From Romboutsia_C sp015668195 (GTDB lineage Bacteria; Bacillota; Clostridia; Peptostreptococcales; Peptostreptococcaceae), in contig NZ_JADPFC010000009.1 of the NCBI RefSeq assembly GCF_015668195.1, positions 1-63,319 on the forward strand: 63,319 bases of DNA, read 5' to 3'. The position numbers and the translations under genes were made by a program. Position 1 is the stretch's first letter. Each line of letters starts with the position of its first letter. The notes beneath the pieces are model-generated. The model made no database searches, was not told the DNA's origin, and worked only from the letters and a program-made list of their open reading frames with translations. Below, in pieces: positions 33,701 through 40,811 of this stretch.

Positions 33701-34481
33701 CATCAAAGAATAATGCATTTAATAATGATGATGCACTTTCTACTGTTGGTGGTTCACCCGGTCTTAACTTCTTGTATATCTCAATTAAACCTTCTTCAAC
33801 AGAAGTAGTATTATCTTTTTCTAATGTTGCAGCTAATCTCTCATCTTCTCCAAGAAGTTCGATTATTTCTGCATCCGTACCTATTCCTAGAGCTCTTAAT
33901 AATACTGTTACTGGTTGCTTTCTAGTTCTGTCAACTCTTACAGATATTACATCATTAGAATCTGTTTCGTATTCTAACCATGCTCCTCTGTTAGGGATTA
34001 CAGTAGATGATATTAACTTCTTACCTGTTTTATCTCTTTCTAAAGCATAGTAAACGCCAGGAGATCTAACTAACTGACTTACTATAACTCTCTCAGCACC
34101 ATTTATTATGAAAGTTCCTTTTTCTGTCATTAAAGGGAAATCTCCCATAAATACTTCTTGCTCTTTTATTTCCCCAGTTTCCTTATTTATAAGTCTAACC
34201 TTAACTTTTAGAGGTGCACAGTATGTGGCATCTCTATCTTTACATTCTTCTATGTCATACTTAGGCTTATCGTCTAAAGAGTAATCAACAAATTCTAATA
34301 TAAGATTACCTGTGTAATCTTCTATTGGAGATATGTCTTCGAAAACTTCTTTTAATCCATCTTCGATAAACCACTTATAAGAATCAACTTGTAATTCTAT
34401 AAGATTTGGCACATCAGCTATTTCTTTTATCTTAGAAAAGCTCATTCTAGTTCTTTTACCTATCGTGACAGGATGTGGCAT
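30777..34481 (-). CDS. rpoB: DNA-directed RNA polymerase subunit beta
   Basis: The beta subunit forms most of the active-site cleft and the rifamycin pocket. The product has 1234 residues. The rifampicin region [30 protein letters not shown] carries the wild-type residues, and the conserved [25 protein letters not shown] and the C-terminal [26 protein letters not shown] are intact. After the usual end near residue 1180 there is an acidic tail rich in Glu and Asp (about 50 residues). It has its own promoter (34542-34570) after a hairpin that follows rplL. Confidence 0.99.
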   Translation of the reverse strand: [1234 protein letters not shown]

Positions 34482-34541
34482 TCACTTTTCACCTCTCAAT
34501 AATAAAAAATAAAACCATAGTTTATTCTAACGCATCTAATA

Positions 34542-34570
34542 ATTTTATCATAATGTCAAGCATTTTTCAA
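34542..34570 (-). promoter_or_regulatory. promoter before rpoB
   Basis: The minus strand has TTGAAA (34565-34570), 17 bases ending in TGA and TAAAAT (34542-34547), an extended -10. A TTGACA inside the spacer has no good -10 at the right distance. The leader would be about 55 bases. Confidence 0.75.
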
Positions 34571-34689
34571 TATGTAATATTATTCTATTCTTTACATTTA
34601 ATTTATCCTACAAAATATGCATTATTTATTATGCGCAAAATATTAAACTAAAATTCTCATTTTTTACATATTTTTTTAGAAAACAAAAA

Positions 34690-34711
34690 AGGTGTCCCAA
34701 ACAGGACACCT
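34690..34711 (-). terminator. terminator between rplL and rpoB
   Basis: An 8-bp stem (34690-34697 with 34704-34711, AGGTGTCC/GGACACCT) is followed by T6 on the minus strand. It probably gives partial termination that sets the ratio of L7/L12 to polymerase. Confidence 0.87.
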
Positions 34712-34723
34712 CCTAAAAGAAAA

Positions 34724-35086
34724 CTACTTAACTTCTACTGAAGCTCCAGCAGCTTCTAATTTTTCTTTCATTTGGTCAGCTTCTTCTTTAGAAACTCCTT
34801 CTTTTAATGTCTTAGGAGCGTTGTCAACTAATTCCTTAGCTTCTTTTAATCCTAATCCAGTTATTTCTCTAACAGCTTTTATAACTCCAACTTTTGAAGA
34901 ACCAGCGTTAGCTAATACTACGTCGAATTCTGTCTTTTCTTCAGCAGCTCCACCAGCAACTGCACCAGCCATCATAACTGGAGCTGAAGCAGATACACCG
35001 AATTTTTCTTCAGCAGCTTTAACTAATTCATTTAATTCTAAAACTTTCATATTTTCTATAGCTTCTAATATTTGTTCTATTGTCAT
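34724..35086 (-). CDS. rplL: 50S ribosomal protein L7/L12
   Basis: L7/L12 dimers form the stalk that recruits translational GTPases. The 120-residue product (from the ATG at 35086) has the N-terminal dimerisation helices (MTIEQILEAIENMKVLELNELVKA), an Ala/Gly-rich hinge (APVMMAGAVAGGAAEEK) and the C-terminal factor-binding domain with VIKAVREITGLGLKEAKELVDNAPKTLKEG. The GTG three codons earlier lies in the ribosome-binding site. A terminator follows. Confidence 0.98.
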   Translation of the reverse strand: MTIEQILEAIENMKVLELNELVKAAEEKFGVSASAPVMMAGAVAGGAAEEKTEFDVVLANAGSSKVGVIKAVREITGLGLKEAKELVDNAPKTLKEGVSKEEADQMKEKLEAAGASVEVK

Positions 35087-35164
35087 TTTTAGCACCTCCG
35101 AATTATTTTCGTTAATTTTTAATTAATTATATAACCAATCCAACTTTTTCTTGGTTAATGTTTA

Positions 35165-35668
35165 TTAAGCTTCTTGACCTTCTTGTTTCTTTATCATTGC
35201 ATCTAATAAGTATGCGAAGTTTGACATTGGAGCTTTTAAGCTTCCAAGTAATTTTGCAAGAAGAACTTCTCTTGATGGTATGTTAGCGAACTCAACTATT
35301 TGAGACTCGTTGTAGAATTCTCCTTCTACTATACCCATCTTTAATTGCATTTTTGGATGAGAATCCATGAATTCTTTTAATATTCTAGCTGGAGCAACAG
35401 GGTCTTCGTATCCGAAAGCTATTGCATTAGTTCCAACTAATAATTCATCGTTGAATTGTTCTATACCAACTTCTTTAGCAGCTTTTCTAACTAAAGTGTT
35501 TTTGTATACTTTGTATTCAACACCAGCTTCTCTCATTTTCTTTCTTAGTTCAGTAACCTCTTCAACTGTTAATCCTTTGTAATCAACAACAACAGCAGCA
35601 GATGACTTTTCTAATTTTTCAACTATTTCAGCCACAACTTGTGATTTAAGTTCTATAGCTTTTCTCAT
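35165..35668 (-). CDS. rplJ: 50S ribosomal protein L10
   Basis: L10 anchors the L7/L12 dimers to 23S rRNA. The 167-residue product begins MRKAIELKSQVVAEIVEKLEKSSAAVVVDYKGLTVEEVTELR and has a long C-terminal helix for L12 binding. In Bacillus subtilis the L10-L12 complex binds its own mRNA leader and lowers expression, and the leader here (35669-35853) has the conserved features. The start is a good match to AAGGAGGTG upstream. Confidence 0.97.
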   Translation of the reverse strand: MRKAIELKSQVVAEIVEKLEKSSAAVVVDYKGLTVEEVTELRKKMREAGVEYKVYKNTLVRKAAKEVGIEQFNDELLVGTNAIAFGYEDPVAPARILKEFMDSHPKMQLKMGIVEGEFYNESQIVEFANIPSREVLLAKLLGSLKAPMSNFAYLLDAMIKKQEGQEA

Positions 35669-35853
35669 CTAGATGTGCACCTCCTTCACCTGATTAGGTT
35701 TAGTATTCGCCGCAATCTCATTTAAAAAAGCTTTCGTGTCTAAAAGTAGACAACAAAAGCTTTAGTAATTTCAATTTATCTAAAACCTCGGTAGGATATT
35801 AAGCTCTTAAGCACCTACTGTCTACGGCAAATCTATTCTTTTTTATATCAACA
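35669..35853 (-). ncRNA. L10 leader (rplJ-rplL)
   Basis: The minus-strand leader contains the conserved GCCGTAGACAGTAGGTGC and the ATCCTACCGAGGTTT pairing partner near 35785-35830, which I recognise as the L10 leader. After it comes a hairpin at 35727-35763 followed by T6. L10(L12)4 binding to the leader is the expected control. Confidence 0.85.
35727..35763 (-). terminator. attenuator hairpin within L10 leader
   Basis: The arms AAAGCTTT...TCTA and TAGA...AAAGCTTT enclose a short loop and are followed by T6 on the minus strand. It is the expected terminator of the L10 attenuation system. Confidence 0.78.
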
Positions 35854-35859
35854 AATGTT

Positions 35860-35888
35860 ATATTAACATTTTTGTTTAGCTATGTCAA
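35860..35888 (-). promoter_or_regulatory. promoter of rplJ-rplL
   Basis: The minus strand has TTGACA (35883-35888), a 17-base spacer and TAATAT (35860-35865), directly before the L10 leader and just outside the rplA stop. Confidence 0.85.
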
Positions 35889-35897
35889 CAGTTTTTA

Positions 35898-36596
35898 TTA
35901 TTCTGCTATTTTAGCTGGGTTTATTTTAACTCCAGGCCCCATAGTAGATGCAACTGTTATACTTCTTAAGTATTGTCCTTTAGCAGCAGCTGGCTTAGCT
36001 TTAACTATCGCTTCCATTAAAGTTGCAAAGTTTTCAGCTAACTTTTCTCCACCAAATGATACTTTTCCTACTGGAACGTGTATTATGTTAGTTTTGTCTA
36101 ATCTGTACTCAACTTTACCTGCTTTTATTTCATCTATAGCTTTAGCTACATCAAATGTAACTGTTCCTGATTTAGGGTTTGGCATTAAACCTTTAGGTCC
36201 TAATACTCTACCTAATCTACCAACTACACCCATCATATCTGGAGTAGCAACAACTATATCGAAATCAAACCAGTTTTCACCTTGTATTTTTTGAACTAAT
36301 TCTTCAGCTCCTACAAAGTCAGCTCCAGCTTGTTCAGCTTCCTTAGCTTTTTCACCTTTAGCGAAAACTAAAACTTTCTTAGTTTTACCAGTTCCGTGAG
36401 GTAATACTACAGCACCTCTAACTTGTTGATCAGCATGTCTTGAGTCAACACCTAATTTTATATGAGCTTCAACAGTCTCATCGAACTTAGCAGTAGCTAT
36501 TTCACTAACTAATGCTAAAGCTTCTGTAGCATCGTAGAACTTAGCTCTGTCTACTTTGCTTAATGCTTCTACATATTTCTTTGCTTTTTTAGCCAT
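35898..36596 (-). CDS. rplA: 50S ribosomal protein L1
   Basis: L1 forms the mobile stalk near the E site and can repress its own operon by binding mRNA. The 232-residue product has the conserved EAHIKLGVDSRHADQQVRGAVVLPHGTG and GRVLGPKGLMPNPKSGTVT segments, plus SITVASTMGPGVKINPA at the C-terminus. It follows rplK by 76 bases. Confidence 0.98.
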   Translation of the reverse strand: MAKKAKKYVEALSKVDRAKFYDATEALALVSEIATAKFDETVEAHIKLGVDSRHADQQVRGAVVLPHGTGKTKKVLVFAKGEKAKEAEQAGADFVGAEELVQKIQGENWFDFDIVVATPDMMGVVGRLGRVLGPKGLMPNPKSGTVTFDVAKAIDEIKAGKVEYRLDKTNIIHVPVGKVSFGGEKLAENFATLMEAIVKAKPAAAKGQYLRSITVASTMGPGVKINPAKIAE

Positions 36597-36672
36597 TTTT
36601 ATTTTCCTCCTTGTGGTTATATTCGGTTTTTAAACCTCCCACTTCTTAAAGAAGTGTCTAATTTATTTGAAA

Positions 36673-37098
36673 TTAGTCTTCTACAACGATTCCCATACTT
36701 CTTGCAGTACCAGCTATCATTCTCATAGCAGATTCTACTGAAGCAGCGTTTAAGTCAGGCATCTTTAATTCAGCTATTTCTCTTATCTTAGCTGAAGATA
36801 AAGTAGCAACCTTCTTCTTGTTTGGTTCTCCTGATGCAGTGTCTAAACCAGCAGCTTTCTTTAATAATACTGCAGCTGGTGGAGTTTTTGTTATGAATGA
36901 GAATGATCTATCTTGGTATACAGTTATAACAACTGGTATTATCATTCCAGCTTGATCTGCAGTCTTAGCATTGAATTCTTTTGTGAATCCCATTATGTTA
37001 ACACCGTGTTGTCCTAATGCTGGACCAACTGGTGGTGCTGGAGTAGCCTTTCCTGCAGGTATTTGTAATTTTATTTGACCTATAACTTTTTTAGCCAT
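36673..37098 (-). CDS. rplK: 50S ribosomal protein L11
   Basis: L11 binds the GTPase-associated centre of 23S rRNA and is the target of thiopeptides. The 141-residue product has the N-terminal proline-rich IPAGKATPAPPVGPALGQHGVNIMGFTKEFN and the RNA-binding domain ending in SAMRMIAGTARSMGIVV. L11 is also needed for stringent-response signalling by Rel. It follows nusG by 36 bases. Confidence 0.98.
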   Translation of the reverse strand: MAKKVIGQIKLQIPAGKATPAPPVGPALGQHGVNIMGFTKEFNAKTADQAGMIIPVVITVYQDRSFSFITKTPPAAVLLKKAAGLDTASGEPNKKKVATLSSAKIREIAELKMPDLNAASVESAMRMIAGTARSMGIVVED

Positions 37099-37134
37099 TT
37101 TTCGTACCTCCTTATTTTTATATTTGAGTAACTA

Positions 37135-37677
37135 TTATAATTTCTCTATACTATCTGACTCTACAACAAATAGAGTCTTCTTTCCAAATGCATCTATGCA
37201 CACTTTAACTTCTTTAGTTTCTACGTCTATTGCTTCAACTGTACCTACTTGTCCAGCGAATGGTCCGTTTGAAACTTCAACAGCATCACCTATTTCTAAG
37301 TCGATATTGCTGTTACCTATTTTAGGTTCAGTTAATTCTATGCCCATAGCTAGTACTTCATCATCACTTAATGGTACTGGCTTAGACCCTGGTCCAACAA
37401 ATCCAGTAACTCCTTTAGTATTTCTTACGACATACCAAGACTCATCAGTGATTATCATTTTTACTAGAACATAACCTGGAAATATCTTACGTTGTCTAGT
37501 TTTTTCTTTCCCTGTTTTAGTAGTTTCAACTACATCTTCAGTAGGTACAACTACTTGCTTTATGTAGTCTTCCATACCTCTAGTTTTTACAGCTTTTTCT
37601 ATCGTAGCTTTAACCTTATTCTCATGTCCTGAATAAGTATGCGCAACATACCATCTTGCTTCTTGTAATTCCGACAT
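37135..37677 (-). CDS. nusG: transcription termination/antitermination protein NusG
   Basis: NusG binds RNA polymerase and modulates pausing, Rho action and coupling to ribosomes. The 180-residue protein has the NGN domain (ARWYVAHTYSGHENKVKATIEKAVKTRGMED) and a C-terminal KOW domain (GDAVEVSNGPFAGQVGTVEAID). It follows secE by 15 bases; the pairing is conserved throughout bacteria. Confidence 0.98.
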   Translation of the reverse strand: MSELQEARWYVAHTYSGHENKVKATIEKAVKTRGMEDYIKQVVVPTEDVVETTKTGKEKTRQRKIFPGYVLVKMIITDESWYVVRNTKGVTGFVGPGSKPVPLSDDEVLAMGIELTEPKIGNSNIDLEIGDAVEVSNGPFAGQVGTVEAIDVETKEVKVCIDAFGKKTLFVVESDSIEKL

Positions 37678-37692
37678 TTTGATTCTCCTTTT

Positions 37693-37917
37693 CTATTTTA
37701 GTATCAGCCCTAGTGCACCAGATAATACACTATCTAAAACCCACACTAATATAGTAGATGAAATAACTACAGTTAAAACTACCCCTGTATTTTTAAGTAA
37801 TTCTTTCCTACTTGGCCACGAAACTCTACTAAGTTCTTGTTTTGTTTCTTTTATATAAGATACTAAACCAGTTCTTTTTTTCTTAGTTCCTGCGCCTTGA
37901 TTTGCTTGGGCAGCCAT
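37693..37917 (-). CDS. secE: preprotein translocase subunit SecE
   Basis: SecE clamps SecY in the translocon. It is a small protein (74 residues from the ATG at 37917) with one transmembrane helix near the C-terminus (TGVVLTVVISSTILVWVLDSVLS) preceded by the conserved amphipathic segment YIKETKQELSRVSWPSRKEL. I prefer this ATG because AAGGAG is eight bases upstream; the GTG three codons earlier overlaps it. It lies between rpmG and nusG. Confidence 0.95.
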   Translation of the reverse strand: MAAQANQGAGTKKKRTGLVSYIKETKQELSRVSWPSRKELLKNTGVVLTVVISSTILVWVLDSVLSGALGLILK

Positions 37918-37939
37918 TTGATCCACTCCTTATAAAAAA

Positions 37940-38089
37940 CTATTTTGTTTCTTTGTGAGTAGTGTGCTTCTTACAGAATCTACAGTATTTTTGTAATTCT
38001 ATTCTGTCTGGGTTGTTTTTCTTGTTCTTAGTAGTGTTGTAGTTTCTTTGATTACACTCTGTACATGCTAAAGTTACTTTAACTCTCAT
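37940..38089 (-). CDS. rpmG: 50S ribosomal protein L33 (zinc form)
   Basis: L33 is a small E-site protein of the large subunit. The 49-residue frame starts MRVKVTLACTECNQRNYNTTKNKKNNP and ends with YCRFCKKHTTHKETK. Two CxxC pairs show it is the zinc-binding form. It follows AGGTG. It is the first gene after the promoter at 38202-38230 and lies 23 bases upstream of secE. Confidence 0.97.
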   Translation of the reverse strand: MRVKVTLACTECNQRNYNTTKNKKNNPDRIELQKYCRFCKKHTTHKETK

Positions 38090-38201
38090 CTGCTACACCT
38101 CCAACTTTTTTATGCAATAATAATTAATATATATATATAATAATATAACACCTTAATTATTTATTGAGGTATTATTACCTTCCTGAATCATTACCTTGTA
38201 T

Positions 38202-38230
38202 AAGTTATCACAAAATTATAGTGGTGTCAA
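38202..38230 (-). promoter_or_regulatory. promoter of rpmG-secE-nusG-rplK-rplA
   Basis: The minus strand has TTGACA (38225-38230), 17 bases ending in GTGA, and TAACTT (38202-38207). It lies just after the tuf copy 2 terminator. Confidence 0.75.
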
Positions 38231-38252
38231 TGTTTTTGTGGTTTCACTCTTT

Positions 38253-38280
38253 AAAAAAAGAGGGGGTTAAAACCCCTCTT
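38253..38280 (-). terminator. terminator after tuf copy 2
   Basis: The stem AAGAGGGG/CCCCTCTT (38258-38280) is followed by T7 on the minus strand. It is similar in position but not in sequence to the tuf copy 1 terminator. Confidence 0.9.
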
Positions 38281-38310
38281 TCATCTATAGATTAATCACC
38301 TAAGAAAAGA

Positions 38311-39504
38311 TTACTCTATTATAGAAGCAACAACACCTGATGCTACTGTTCTTCCACCTTCTCTTATTGCGAATCTTAATCCTTCTTCTATTGCTATTGA
38401 GTTTATTAACTCTATAGTCATTTGTATGTTATCTCCAGGCATAACCATTTCTGTACCTTCTGGTAACTTACAAGTTCCTGTTACGTCAGTTGTTCTGAAG
38501 TAGAATTGTGGTCTGTATCCATCGAAGAATGGAGTATGTCTTCCACCTTCTTCTTTTTTAAGAACGTATACTTCTGCATTGAACTTAGTGTGAGGCTTAA
38601 CTGTTCCTGGCTTAGCCATAACTTGTCCTCTTTCTATTTCATTTCTTTGTACACCTCTTATTAATGCTCCTATGTTATCTCCAGCTTGTGCTTGGTCTAA
38701 TAACTTTCTGAACATTTCTACTCCTGTTACTACAACTTTTCTTGGCTCGTCAGCAAGTCCTACTATTTCAACTTCGTCTTGAACCTTTAATACTCCTCTT
38801 TCAACTCTACCTGTAGCAACTGTTCCTCTACCTGTTATAGAGAATACGTCTTCTACTGGCATTAAGAAGTCTTTATCAACGTCTCTTTCTGGAGCTGGTA
38901 TATATTCGTCTATTTGCTCGAATAATTCAACTATTTTGTCTCCCCACTCTGAAGAAGAATCTTGTAATGCCATTAAAGCAGATCCTCTTACTATTGGAGT
39001 GTCATCTCCTGGGAATTCGTACTCATTTAATAAGTCTCTAACTTCCATTTCAACTAACTCTAATAATTCTTCGTCGTCTACCATGTCACACTTGTTTAAG
39101 AATACTACTATGTATGGTACACCAACTTGTCTTGATAATAATATATGCTCTCTTGTTTGAGGCATTGGTCCATCAGTTGCTGAACAAACTAATATAGCAC
39201 CATCCATTTGAGCTGCTCCTGTTATCATGTTCTTAACGTAGTCAGCATGTCCTGGACAGTCAACGTGTGCGTAGTGTCTGTTTGGAGTTTCGTATTCAAC
39301 GTGAGCAGTTGATATTGTGATTCCTCTTTCTCTTTCTTCTGGAGCTTTATCTATGTTAGCGAAATCTACTGCTTCTCCTAATTGATATCTATCGAATAAA
39401 GTTTTTGTTATTGCAGCTGTTAATGTAGTTTTACCGTGGTCAACGTGACCTATAGTTCCTATATTAACATGTGGTTTATTTCTTTCAAATTTAGCTTTAG
39501 CCAT
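38311..39504 (-). CDS. tuf: elongation factor Tu, copy 2
   Basis: This is the second gene for the same 397-residue EF-Tu. It is 15,773 bases from copy 1 and in the same orientation. The coding sequence matches copy 1 from ten bases beyond the stop codon to codon 20. Differences begin at codon 19 and number four, all at third positions. All GTPase motifs and domains are intact. It lies between sigH (70 bases upstream) and rpmG, separate from the str operon. No strong promoter of its own was seen, so it may be read from the sigH promoter. Confidence 0.98.
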   Translation of the reverse strand: MAKAKFERNKPHVNIGTIGHVDHGKTTLTAAITKTLFDRYQLGEAVDFANIDKAPEERERGITISTAHVEYETPNRHYAHVDCPGHADYVKNMITGAAQMDGAILVCSATDGPMPQTREHILLSRQVGVPYIVVFLNKCDMVDDEELLELVEMEVRDLLNEYEFPGDDTPIVRGSALMALQDSSSEWGDKIVELFEQIDEYIPAPERDVDKDFLMPVEDVFSITGRGTVATGRVERGVLKVQDEVEIVGLADEPRKVVVTGVEMFRKLLDQAQAGDNIGALIRGVQRNEIERGQVMAKPGTVKPHTKFNAEVYVLKKEEGGRHTPFFDGYRPQFYFRTTDVTGTCKLPEGTEMVMPGDNIQMTIELINSIAIEEGLRFAIREGGRTVASGVVASIIE

Positions 39505-39573
39505 TTTGAAATACCTCCTGTTTTTATATTATTAGTTATAGCTTACATTAAGCTTATGATAAGTATTTTACTA

Positions 39574-40221
39574 TTAATTATTCCTGTTTTCAAGATGTTT
39601 TTCTAATTTTCTCTTGACTCTTTGAAGAGCATTATCTATTGATTTTACATCTCTTCCAAGCTTGTCTGCTATATACTGATAAGACTTACCATTTAAGTAT
39701 AGTTCTAATACTTCTTGTTCTAGATCACTTAAAAGCTCATCCATCTTACTTTGAATGTGTTTTAGCTCCTCTTTACTTATTATAAGCTCCTCTGGATCAC
39801 TAACTATGCTTGTTGCTATTATATCTAAAAGAGTTCTATCAGACTCCTCATCATATATCGGTTTATTTAATGATATGTAGGAATTTAACGGTATATGTTT
39901 TTGCCTAGTTGCTGTTTTTATAGCAGTTATTATTTGTCTAGTTATGCATATTTCAGCAAATCCTCTAAAAGAATTTGTTTTAGTAGCATCAAAATCTCTA
40001 ACTGCTTTGTATAAACCTATCATACCTTCTTGTATTATATCTTCTTTATCTGCCCCTATTAAAAAATATGATTTCGCTTTTGCTTTAACGAAATTTTTAT
40101 ATTTTTTTATAATATATTCTAATGCTATTGTATCCCCCTTACTCGCTTTTAATACTATTTCATACTCATCTTGTTGCGAATTATCTATTAACCCATATTT
40201 TTCGTCATTAGCTACGAACAT
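39574..40221 (-). CDS. sigH: RNA polymerase sigma-H factor
   Basis: Sigma-H directs early sporulation, competence-like and stationary-phase genes (in Clostridia it drives spo0A and other entry genes). The product has 215 residues. It has sigma region 2 (KYKNFVKAKAKSYFLIGADKEDIIQEGMIGLYKAVRDFD) and region 4 with a helix-turn-helix (LEQEVLELYLNGKSYQYIADKLGRDVKSIDNALQRVKRKLEKHLE). I start at the ATG at 40221 because GGGGGAG lies upstream; the TTG five codons earlier is inside that site. A sigma-A-type promoter is just upstream. Confidence 0.95.
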   Translation of the reverse strand: MFVANDEKYGLIDNSQQDEYEIVLKASKGDTIALEYIIKKYKNFVKAKAKSYFLIGADKEDIIQEGMIGLYKAVRDFDATKTNSFRGFAEICITRQIITAIKTATRQKHIPLNSYISLNKPIYDEESDRTLLDIIATSIVSDPEELIISKEELKHIQSKMDELLSDLEQEVLELYLNGKSYQYIADKLGRDVKSIDNALQRVKRKLEKHLENRNN

Positions 40222-40256
40222 GTAAATCTCCCCCAATAAAACATTTTCATAGCTAT

Positions 40257-40286
40257 ATTATAAGCGAATAATTTCAGTAATTTCAA
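40257..40286 (-). promoter_or_regulatory. promoter before sigH
   Basis: The minus strand has TTGAAA (40281-40286), an 18-base spacer and TATAAT (40257-40262). It overlaps the last codons of the upstream NYN-domain gene. Confidence 0.72.
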
Positions 40287-40810
40287 TGCATTCTACGAAT
40301 GTTCTCAAGTTTCGACAATGTCTCTTTATCTAGCCTTTCTTCTAACCAATTTCGCTGTATCTTTTTTTGGTTGCTACTGTTTTTTTCCCTTATATTCGAC
40401 TTAGCTTTATCTAAGTCCAACTTTAACTCTCTGGCAGATATTCTTGTTGCTCCTTTTCCTAAAATAATTTGCTGTTCTGCATAATCATTTGTAGCAACTT
40501 TTATATCGTCGTATCTGGAAAGAGTACTTATAAATTTTTCTATGTAGCTATCTGCAGTTTGATGCTCTCTAGTGTATACCACAGTTATATATTTCCTGTC
40601 TTCTACAGTTTCTCTACTATGCTTTACATTATATGCATCAAACACTATTATAGCTTTTCTTCCTGTAAATTCAGCATACTCAATTATTATGTCTATTAAT
40701 TTTTCTCTAGCACTTTCTAGACTTGTTTGAGCAACGTCCTTTAATTCATCCCATGCATTTATTATATTGTAACCATCTATTATTAGATAACTTTTTACAT
40801 TTCTTCTCAA
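40283..40810 (-). CDS. rae1: NYN-domain endoribonuclease, Rae1 (YacP) family
   Basis: The Bacillus subtilis homologue Rae1 is a ribosome-associated endoribonuclease that cuts certain mRNAs in the A site. The 175-residue product has the NYN/PIN-like core: YLIIDGYNIINAWDEL (acidic residue at the start of the fold), KAIIVFDAY, VYTREHQTADSYIEKFI and IKVATNDYAEQQII. The C-terminal half is basic. The best start is a TTG at 40810, three bases after the rlmB stop and eight bases after AGGTG. It lies in the conserved rlmB-rae1-sigH order. Confidence 0.85.
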   Translation of the reverse strand: MRRNVKSYLIIDGYNIINAWDELKDVAQTSLESAREKLIDIIIEYAEFTGRKAIIVFDAYNVKHSRETVEDRKYITVVYTREHQTADSYIEKFISTLSRYDDIKVATNDYAEQQIILGKGATRISARELKLDLDKAKSNIREKNSSNQKKIQRNWLEERLDKETLSKLENIRRMH

Positions 40811-40811
40811 T

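Noticed and set aside
34575..34689. Extra gene between rplL and rpoB
   Set aside because: The region is AT-rich with no frame and start signal. It holds the promoter side of the rplL-rpoB spacer.
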